The position numbers were made by a program, and so were the translations under genes. The notes beneath the pieces were generated by a model. It was not told where the DNA came from, ran no database searches, and saw only the letters and a list, made by a program, of their open reading frames with translations. Positions 44,601 to 52,331 of a stretch of 52,331 nt of DNA are shown piece after piece. The first letter of the stretch is position 1, and every line of letters begins with the position of its first letter. This DNA is from Wuchereria bancrofti (lineage: Eukaryota > Nematoda > Chromadorea > Rhabditida > Onchocercidae), in contig SSBO01000012.1 in the NCBI GenBank assembly GCA_005281725.1, positions 11,781,580 to 11,833,910 on the forward strand, in the 5' to 3' direction.

Positions 44601-47600
44601 ATAATAGAGGCCGCATAAATAAACTAATGGCGATCGAATAGCACGAAACTGCTCCGGTCGAGTTTCAACAACATTTAGCAGGAACCGCACAGGTATGACT
44701 CCTTCGACTTTGGTACTAAAATCTGGAGCTTATTATATAATAATAAGCAGACAGTCTTATTAATAAGTTATTTCAGGCATCATCATCTACATATGCGTAC
44801 TTCATTGATTGATAGCTTGGCTGATGATGGTGTTTCTATTAAACCAACAAAAAATTTGATCAAATGATAAGGAAGGAAAATAAAAATAATACCTATAAAA
44901 GTATTGAACAGTTCTCTTCTGAGCATGGCTCTCAAAGCTTTTTCGGTAACAAAGAAGAAAGAAAAATGTAAGCAAACGCGGCACCATCTTGCTTTCATCC
45001 ATAACTTCGCCATTAAATAAATTCTGGAAAATGCAATTCAGGTATGATGAAAATTTACTTGAATAGTAATTACTCCTGTGTGTGTCAGTAAAAGTTAAAA
45101 CAACAACCATTCGCTCTATAATAGGATGTATTAATTGGAAAAAAGAAGTTCAGTGACCAAAAAAAAAATTCCATTTTCGCAGGGTCTCACAAAAAACATA
45201 TGACACATCTTGTTTAGCACATCATGCATTACAACTCTAGTTCTTACTAAAATTTTGCATCTATATAACGATATTGTAGAATAGATTCAAAATTTAGTTT
45301 TTAATACAGAAACTTTTTAAAAACTTAGTAACAGTAGAATGACTTTGATTTTCCTAGTCCTTACTAAATCCATACCATAAAAATATCGTTTCATTAAAAT
45401 GCTGATCATCTTTGTGTCATTTTCGCAAAGCAGCGAATGTTTCTGCGACCAAAAACTTAGAGTTTCAGTAAATTTCGCATTACTATATATTCCCTAAATT
45501 TTCATCTAATTCTAGAAATAAGTACAGTTCTCAGCACTAACCAATATGAAGTCCTCTGACAATGGACGATTTGCAGAAGTGAATTCAGTAGCGGCAAAAC
45601 AGCTTGCAGCATATGCATTTAACAAATCTGTTACCACTGGATGTAACGGTGTCGCACAATTTGTTATCTGTGCACCAATCCAATCCTGCACATCAGAAAA
45701 AGATACAACAATACTTTTAAAATTTTGCATATTACACAGTGTAGAACAATTCAAAATTCAACTTTTAACACATGAACACATGTGTTAAAAGTTGAACTTG
45801 ATAAAATTTAAGGACAGATTTTGATTTAGAACTCAATGTGGGATATTTAAAAACAAAGAAAAGGAGATGCAAATGAAAGCCGAAGAGTTCAGACTAAAAC
45901 TTAAACATCAAAAGCTAGCAAGCTTTTCCTTACTGCAGTTTTCATAAAAAATTATAGAAAAAGTGTCTAAATATTGCCTTTTCTTGGATCAAGTATAGGG
46001 AAGAGTTTCACCTTCAAATTAGCAAATATAGCAGTTACTAATTCAGGAAATCGAAATAGAACCATTCATAATTCTAACAAATTCAGCATAAGTCATTTTC
46101 AAATCATTAAAATTCAAAATAAATCACATTTGAATTTTCATCAGTACCAAGCTATCACCAGTCTATTTAGCTATTTCAAGCACTGCTAAATTACGATCAG
46201 AAAGGGAGAAAAAGTCGATTTCAGGAAGAAAACTATAAATGTACTTCCAGAATGAAATATAATGAAACCTTATTAGGAACAAACCTGGATAGGAACAGAA
46301 TATTTTGAAAACGAATTAGTTGAAAGTAATTGAGTGATACAGTGAGCTGGAAGAAATCCCTGGTGGTGAGAACTAAGGAAACGAGTGACGGGCATTTGCG
46401 AAGCCCGTTCTGCTATATCACGTTCAGTCATAGCATGTCGTAGGAATAGATTCTTCAGTGTTATAAGATTTCGCACATTTACAGTAACCTGAAAGTTTTC
46501 TTAAAAAGCAATGCTATAAAAGTGCTGGGCACTTCAACAGAAAATAAAACTGTTAATTTAGGAAGAAAATATCAATCTAAAATACTGCAGATATTATCCG
46601 AATGATATAATTCAGAAACAACTGAATCCAGTCATGCTGGAAATAATTTGATAATATATATATATATATATATATATATTACTAGTAATACTATTACATT
46701 CATCGATCAAATTAATTGTTTTTCATTCTTGCCCTGGCATCGAAATCAAGTTTAAAATCTCTTTTATTTAAGATTGTGGAGATTTACATATCCCACAGTA
46801 TAAGCACAATGGTTAACTGCATGAAGAATTAGAAATACATTGATAAAACTACATATAATCAAAGTTATCCAAAGTTAACAGTGTTTAAAATAGTACCTTG
46901 AAAGCAAGAACACTAGAAATAAGGACAGCAAGTTGTTCAGTTTGTGCAGCATGCAAGTGAATTGATAATAAAATGAAGAACTGTTGCAATGTTGGAGAAG
47001 CACTGGATGAAGCTCGTTGCTTGAGCCAATTCAGAAATGCTATAATTGAAGTTTCCACTTCCTTCTCATCACCGAGATGCAACCTTGAAACAAGAAATGG
47101 TAAAGTACTGACTAGTTCACAGCTTTGCAATAGACTCGCTCTTTCTGTGCTACATAATAAAAACTGAAATAATTCCATAACGGAAAACTGAACACATTAA
47201 TACAAAAAATACAGGAAAAAAAAGTTATATGGATCCCAGATATTCGTAGCGCAATGAGGAGTCTGCTTTTTGAAGACTGTACATTTACTTTTTGACATTA
47301 TCACTTTTACATGATTAATTTAGTGCTTTTGACGAGAACTTGGAGCCCACCTCTTAAATTTTGATCTAAAATCCAAAAGTTAGCAAAATAATTTTGTGAC
47401 AAATGGAAAACATAAAAATAATGTTGAGTAAAGAGAAACATGTCATCGCTGACTGCTCAGAAACTCCTAGATGCCTATTCATAACGCTGCAATATATGGA
47501 AATGTTGATCCCTCTATACGACAACGTATCGGTGTTGAAAGAAGTAACTGTTGTAAAGTGTTAACAAAATAGTGAACTTACGGTATTAATTGTGGACAAG

Positions 47601-49254
47601 CAATGATGACAGATAATGCTGTCATTATATATCGATCATCGTCCAAATCAGTTCGAGTGAGAAACAGCAACCACAAATTTGTTTCATCATAACTCAAACG
47701 CATACCTGCATTAATACGAAGAACTGCCAGCAACTGCGCTAAGGTGGCTTCAGTACCATCATTCATCGTGCTGCAATAATCAAAATTAAAACTTATATGA
47801 GTCGAAAATTCGTTTATTTCGAGTCCAGTTGGAAGCTTTTTTTCTGGAGATTTTAGGGCTAAATTCTACAGCAACATAACAATTCAAGTTATTAAAACAA
47901 TAGAAAAAAACTTTCATGCAGAAGTTTCGTTAGTTCGTTGGCAAAAAAAAAAAACTTTTTGATTTTCATTGCAATTCCAAAAGTAAGAAAACAACCAAAT
48001 GATACAATAGCAGGAAAAAGCTTCCTAAAAAAAATTTTGCAATTTGTATGGCTAAAATAATCCAATTCATCCACCGACTGATCAAGCTCAGAGAATCTGG
48101 CATCAGTTCGCTCTAATTTCTTTAAAACTAGCTTGAAGCTTCTGGATGTCCTCGTAATGTGTACACGATGGATTCCGTGGTCAGTGACAAATCTGTTTCA
48201 TAAGAAATTAAAATTACTGAAAATACCGCAAACCTCGATGAAAATGCACTTATAGCCTCGGAAATTCGATCCCGTAGAAGCTTCACAGCTGGTTTGTCGG
48301 ATGATCGATGTATAAAGGCAGCCAAGGAACGCTTATTTAGCAATGCGCAAAGTAAGTTGTTTATTAACTGAGCGCTGCTTAAACAAACACATATTAACAT
48401 CAGGGCCAAACTATTGCCATTTGAGGTGTTTGCATCCAGAAGCTGAGATATGCTTGGTTCAACAAGACATGGATCTATAGAGAGCAACTGAAATGTAAGG
48501 ATTCTAAAGTATAAAAGAGATATATGAGTAGTTTTACAAGTTAGAAAATGTGAAAATCAAGTCAATATGTAAATAAAGAGGCAATCGATAAGGCTGATGA
48601 GATCAACTAACTCGAGGCTCCCTAACAAGGTCCTAAAACAAGAGGTTTGCAAATCTCATGAACTTACGACAACAATAGTCAAACCATTACCAATGATTTA
48701 GGTGAGATGATAAGTTACTGTTTACGGGATACAGTGAATTAATTAGCAATATAACTGTAGTTTGAAACATCTACATAAAATTTCCGCAAAATTTACTAGG
48801 GAAAGAACAGAAAAAAGAGAACAACAAATGTTTCATTATGTCCAACAAACCTTTAGTAATAAGTTGTTTCTATTTTTACTGATAACATTATCATCATCCA
48901 GCAACTGAACCCTCAATAGGTAATCAACAGTGGATTCCAATGAGTCGCTGACATTACATATTAGCTGTAAAGAAATCAATGACCATTGTATTTCGTTGTA
49001 CTACGCCAATTCCATCTTCCAAAAATTAATAATTGAATATTACCGAATTATAAATTTTGCATGTTCATTAGGCAATTTTTAACATTTACCATGGTGATCA
49101 CAGTTACGGCATTAGGTATTGTCAACAAGGGATGAATAATTAAGGCAGGATCGAAGCGATCTGGCATGTATAAAGCACATACGGTCATTGCGCACACGAC
49201 TTCTTCTAATGTTGATTCCTGTTCAAAGATATCCAAATTCGTCCCATTATCCAT
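41680..49254 (-). CDS. INTS2: Integrator complex subunit 2 (INTS2), 5' end not seen
   Basis: INTS2 is a large helical-repeat core subunit of Integrator, the nuclear complex that cleaves snRNA and paused Pol II transcripts. Exons, 5' to 3': about 49248-49090, 48964-48851, 48487 to about 48228, 47770-47582, about 47190-46897, 46488-46285, 45685-45542, 45023-44893, 44715-44518, 44183-43937, 43684-43488, 43331-43142, 42814-42668, 42000-41680. Strong human INTS2 likenesses are GFLPAHCITQLLSTNSFSKY, then DWIGAQITNCATPLHP; LFRCDERLF; GAQDSAVVQILLEIC; MFIADPVLSKLVHFQ; and IPSMHICLEFVHEI. Joins from 46488 to the stop agree in phase. Joins between 48228 and 47770, and between 47582 and 47190, do not resolve, so small exons are missing there. 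About 170 N-terminal residues of the human protein have no counterpart; a possible extra exon lies near 49370-49310 (LLGSSRIDVGPKVRLANI). Confidence 0.9.
42247..42293. repeat. Perfect 22-bp hairpin with 3-nt loop in the last INTS2 intron
   Basis: Bases 42247-42268 are the exact reverse complement of 42272-42293, separated by TTT. The arm begins ATTTGAGCGACTAAAATG. Confidence 0.95.
45757..45796. repeat. Perfect 18-bp hairpin with 4-nt loop in an INTS2 intron
   Basis: Bases 45757-45774 (TTCAACTTTTAACACATG) are the exact reverse complement of 45779-45796, separated by AACA. It lies 72 bases upstream of the DWIGAQ exon on the - strand. Confidence 0.95.
46654..46679. repeat. (TA)n microsatellite
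   Basis: A TA run of about 13 units inside an INTS2 intron. Confidence 0.95.
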
Positions 49255-49703
49255 ATTTCTAACAACTAAAAGGTAATCATTTTAAAACATATCTGGGAAT
49301 ATTAGCTAGGCGAACTTTTGGTCCCACATCAATTCGGGAGCTCCCAAGTAAATCTCTAAAAGATACAGGAATAAGTAGTGTTGAATAAGTAGTTGACAAT
49401 GGTTTTACACTGTTTCCTAAAAAATTGTCACCAATAAAGCATAAGTATCTCTTTCTTCCTGCTGTGCCAGCTTATAATATAATTAGATCTCATCAAGGAA
49501 GACTTGAAAGTATAGACCAACTTCTCTCATAAAGTTAGCATTAGTAGATACCTGGTCATTGTAACTTATTTTATACCTAATGAACACCTACCATTAGTAG
49601 ATACTCATAAAATTACCAATAGTAGATATTGTAATTTATTTTATACCCAATGAATTTATAATTGTGGAATACAGCAATTATTAGGACTGCATTCTGTTCA
49701 AAG
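49255..49703. other. Spacer between INTS2 exons and the BEL/Pao fragment
   Basis: This holds a possible - strand INTS2 exon (about 49370-49310, after a TATCTTTTAG acceptor) and otherwise AT-rich sequence. CATTAGTAGATA/CCATTAGTAGATAC/CAATAGTAGATA recurs three times between 49540 and 49630 as an imperfect short repeat. Confidence 0.35.
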
Positions 49704-49776
49704 TTATTTTGGACTAAAGCATATTAAAAAACTCTTTTCAGTTAATAAACATGGCAACTCGTCGATGCAATATTTT

Positions 49777-49780
<4 letters not shown>

Positions 49781-49816
<36 letters not shown>

Positions 49817-49818
49817 TN
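49781..49818. repeat. (TA)n run and ambiguous base at the broken end of the BEL/Pao element
   Basis: A TA run of about 15 units (49781-49810) is followed by A-rich sequence and an N at 49818. The gag frame stops making sense exactly here. This is either a true deletion join or a place where the assembler skipped the rest of the element. Confidence 0.8.
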
Positions 49819-50990
49819 GTAGGATAGTCATCACAATCGCTATCCCAATGATCTCGATTGCAGAATATGCACGGTCTCTTTTTATTTGTTGTAGGTTGTG
49901 ACACTTTTGTTTGTGACGTACTTCGTATCGTTGATAATGCTGAGGTCTCCTCAGGATTGTATCGTTGTTTTTGTCCAGACTTGGTAGTTGTTGGTTTACT
50001 TTCAGCCTGGGTGTATAAGTTTAGAACTTTACTTACTTGTTCATCCATATTAGCCACTTCTAATAAGAGCTCTCTTAGTTTAGAAGTTGACCAAGTTCTC
50101 TCTGCCTTCTTTTGTTCATATACTTTATTCAAGATCCATCGTGGTAGTTTGCCTTCAGTCATGTTTTCGATACTTGAATGCTCCATCTCTTCTCCAAGAG
50201 CTTCTAACTGGCGTAACACTCTCTCGATGTTTTCGATCACTTGCTTCCAATCTCTCTCGTTTCCTTTGATAGATTGGAGTTCCTTATAAAGAATGGTTGT
50301 GATCGTTGAAGATTTTCCATACTTTTCTTTGAGCAGTCGTCTTATCACTCCATAGTTCTCTGGAGCAATATCATATCCTGATACTACTTGTAATGCGTTT
50401 CCTTTGAGACACGAATATAAGTAATTTAACTTTTGGATGTCAGGAATTGCTTGTGCATGAACTGCTGCATCGAAACTACTCCAAAATTGTCGCCATTGTT
50501 TGGGATCTCCACTGAATGTCGGTAAGGATAATTGAGGAAGACTGACAGTGAGTTTTGAAGGGAAGTTTAAGCCTTCTTCACCCTTCTTTGATTCCTTTGA
50601 GAGCTGTTTTAATTTTTGGTCAGCTTCATCCTTATGCATTGTTAACGTTATTATTGCTTCCTTACCTTCATGTAATATTTGGTATATTCCTTCATCGCCC
50701 CTTGTGATCTCCATAAAATTCTCTTCTTCTTCCTCCCTTTTTTTTGTTGCTTTGCTTTTCCGTATGTAATCGCGCCATTCATCACATATGGATTGGATCG
50801 TATTGATACATAATTGTATTCTTAGGAGTTTGTCTTCGAGGATTCGTTTCCTCGTCGTATAGAGACTCTCCTTTTGATCTATTGTGGCATTTGGATCAGG
50901 AGACTTAAACTCTAATTGATTTATTTCTTGAAGAAGATTGACTAACCTTTCTTTTGCCGGTTGGATGCTCGCAATAATGTTGCTGGACAT
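49819..50990 (-). CDS. BEL/Pao gag protein, 3' truncated
   Basis: The frame starts at an ATG directly after the primer-binding site and runs about 390 codons. It has an N-terminal charged helical region, then the conserved gag block with PQLSLPTFSGDPKQWRQFW, FDAAVHAQAIPDIQKLNYL and LKGNALQVVSGY (DUF1759-like). A zinc knuckle follows: CIFCNRDHWDSDC, spacing CX2CX3HX4C. Gag packages the element RNA into particles. After CDDYP the sequence passes into N and a TA run; protease, reverse transcriptase and integrase are absent. The frame is otherwise intact, which implies a recent insertion. Confidence 0.9.
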
Positions 50991-51011
50991 GATTCCCGGC
51001 TCATGGCACCA
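50991..51011 (-). promoter_or_regulatory. Primer-binding site of the BEL/Pao element
   Basis: On the + strand these 21 bases read as a tRNA 3' end: GATTCCCGGC (T-arm type) up to a terminal CACCA. The - strand copy, beginning TGGTGCC, would bind that tRNA to prime minus-strand synthesis. It lies 10 bases inside the LTR and directly abuts the gag ATG. I did not identify the tRNA. Confidence 0.8.
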
Positions 51012-51021
51012 AAAAATATTC

Positions 51022-51660
51022 TGTCGTGAAGTTTTGTTGAAGTATTTGCAGTTTAGTCAATAGTTGGAATAAGCAGAGGATTTCCTTACGTTGTTTGTAG
51101 AGGATTGAAGATTAGTGATAATTTGGAGTGTTAGTAGCGTCAAGTTGGTTGGGAATAAGGAGTGTTTGGGTGTGTTACGTTGTGGATCAAAGTATGAGTT
51201 AAATCTTTATTTGACAATGGTAAAGATAATAAGAAGGAAATGAATATAGTCGAGCGAAGTAATATTAACAACTGAAGTCTTTGTAACAAGGAGTAGTTTA
51301 TATAATAAAAAAAGTAGGAGTGGTTTAGTTGTAATTATTTTAATAGAGGCATATAAAAATCAAAGTTCTCGGGAATTGCATTATAACTGCTCAGACAGGA
51401 AGCAATTAGGAAGAATTTTACAATTATTTTAATAGAGGTGCATAAAGATCAAAGTTTGCAGGAATTGCATTATAACTGCTCAGACATGAAGCAATTTAGG
51501 ACGAATTACAATTATTTTAATTGTTCAGATCGGAAGCAATTTAGGAAAAATTACAATTATTTTAACAATTCGACTAAAGATTAAATCACGATATACTATA
51601 GTTTAACAATTGAAGCAATTACATATCCTTTGGGTTTTTTGCGAATTGAAATTCGCGACA
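51022..51660 (-). mobile_element. 5' LTR of the BEL/Pao element
   Basis: The 639-base LTR has 5-bp inverted ends (TGTCG on the + strand at 51022, CGACA at 51656-51660). On its own strand it has a TATA-like TTATATAAAC and a later AATAAA in CAAATAAAG. Its upstream half holds direct repeats starting AATTATTTTAAT at about 51333, 51422, 51510 and 51555. The first two units are about 90 bases and share ATTGCATTATAACTGCTCAG; the others are shorter. Such arrays usually act as enhancers. Confidence 0.85.
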
Positions 51661-51888
51661 CTCATTTCACTTAAATATTATAAATAATGATTTTGTAATT
51701 TATGGTAATCAAATATTTCATAATTTGTCATATTTTATCATAATTAATATCAAGAAGACAATTTTCTATTAATCAATAAAAATTTATGCGATTATTATAT
51801 ATGAAATTATCATTTATATTTAAAAAAAAGAAATAGAATGAGATAATTTACCAAAAATAAAAGAATCAACGATAAAAACCAATTATTC

Positions 51889-52331
51889 ATGATGGAAATG
51901 TCTCCAGGTGAAACATCAGACCCCAATAATGTAAAACTCCAATATGCCGTCGATTCATTAAGACAAGAGTTTATACAACAATTTGAAGATACCTACCAAA
52001 GAAGTTGTCAAAACAGAAATAATCTACTATACTTGATTGAAGCTCTATCGAGTCATTATCTCACTATTACAACAAGAATGATATTACAGACGAGCGATGT
52101 AACAGCTAAAAATGAAAACGGAACATTGCTTGTAGCACCTTGTAAAATGGATAGGATTCCATTTCAAAACATCGGATTTAAAGGAGGACTAATAGATAAA
52201 TTTGAAGCCGAAAGAATTAATGCGGAGCTGGAAATCCTAGCTCACAGACACGAGATAGTTAACACAATATCTCATGAACAGAAGGATGAATCTCTATGGC
52301 AAGAAATCTCAGGACAAGAAGAAGAATTGGC
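51889..52331 (+). CDS. Unidentified reading frame, open at the window edge
   Basis: I do not recognise this protein. From the ATG at 51889 (a second at 51892) 147 codons stay open to the last base. Charged helical stretches (AVDSLRQEFIQQFED, FEAERINAELEIL) flank a block with NGTLLVAPCKMDR. It faces away from the BEL/Pao element, 228 bases beyond its LTR, with AT-rich sequence between. Its codon use and intronless frame recall a mobile-element gene, and the Cys and N-glycosylation-like NGT site would allow an envelope-type product carried by some BEL/Pao elements, but that is a guess. A host gene is also possible. Confidence 0.5.
   Translation, partial: MMEMSPGETSDPNNVKLQYAVDSLRQEFIQQFEDTYQRSCQNRNNLLYLIEALSSHYLTITTRMILQTSDVTAKNENGTLLVAPCKMDRIPFQNIGFKGGLIDKFEAERINAELEILAHRHEIVNTISHEQKDESLWQEISGQEEEL

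Noticed and set aside
48000..48210. Continuation of INTS2 coding sequence through 48228-48030
   Set aside because: An alternative frame looks protein-like, but the needed intron would be about 41 bases and the next join is out of phase; left unresolved.
1..52331. CRISPR arrays, bacterial operons, rRNA genes
   Set aside because: No regular spacer-repeat arrays, Shine-Dalgarno-led gene strings or 5S/18S/28S sequence were seen; the window is eukaryotic.

Overview
The window looks like part of a nematode nuclear genome, most likely a spirurid or filarial worm. It is AT-rich, with many short phase-consistent introns ending in TTTCAG-type acceptors. An exact copy of the conserved nematode SL1 spliced leader occurs on the + strand, BEL/Pao retrotransposon pieces lie at both ends, and the gene content is metazoan. 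The species assignment is inference; the phylum rests on the SL1 match and the gene structures.

Layout, left to right. Bases 1-1289 hold a BEL/Pao integrase fragment bounded by a perfect 46-bp inverted repeat. At 1665 there is an SL1-like sequence. Two genes on the - strand overlap head to tail: PPIL3-type cyclophilin (5186-6404) and a mitochondrial ribosome-silencing factor of the MALSU1/RsfS family (3848-5223). A weak three-exon model of unknown function (6862-7995, -) follows. On the + strand come an atypical dual-specificity phosphatase with a variant active site (8370-10377) and an 11-exon calpain of the CAPN5/TRA-3 type (13513-19814). Next is a TSP1-domain membrane protein (23248 to about 30596, +), whose last exon runs into a ~355-bp tandem repeat. 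A solo-LTR-like block (32640-33198) precedes a complete seven-exon DNase II (34126-36560, -). An intronless ELO fatty-acid elongase lies at 39116-39883 (+). A long - strand gene, Integrator subunit 2 (41680 to at least 49254), fills most of the right side; its N-terminal exons are not visible, and a BEL/Pao 5' end (LTR, primer-binding site, gag; to 51660) lies just upstream. The window ends inside an unidentified open reading frame on the + strand (from 51889).

The genes do not form one pathway: protein folding, mitochondrial translation, phosphatase and protease signalling, lysosomal DNA breakdown, lipid synthesis and snRNA processing are all present. The only likely co-transcribed pair is PPIL3-MALSU1. 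I found no new multi-gene system. The items most worth a second look are the exact SL1 copy without an Sm site, the 46-bp inverted repeat that cuts an integrase frame, a pre-miRNA-like hairpin at 12901-12985, several perfect hairpins with 3-4-nt loops inside introns, a triplicated splice acceptor in DNase II, and the PPIL3/MALSU1 overlap. Exon borders were placed by hand from splice motifs, reading phase and remembered family sequence; no alignment was run.
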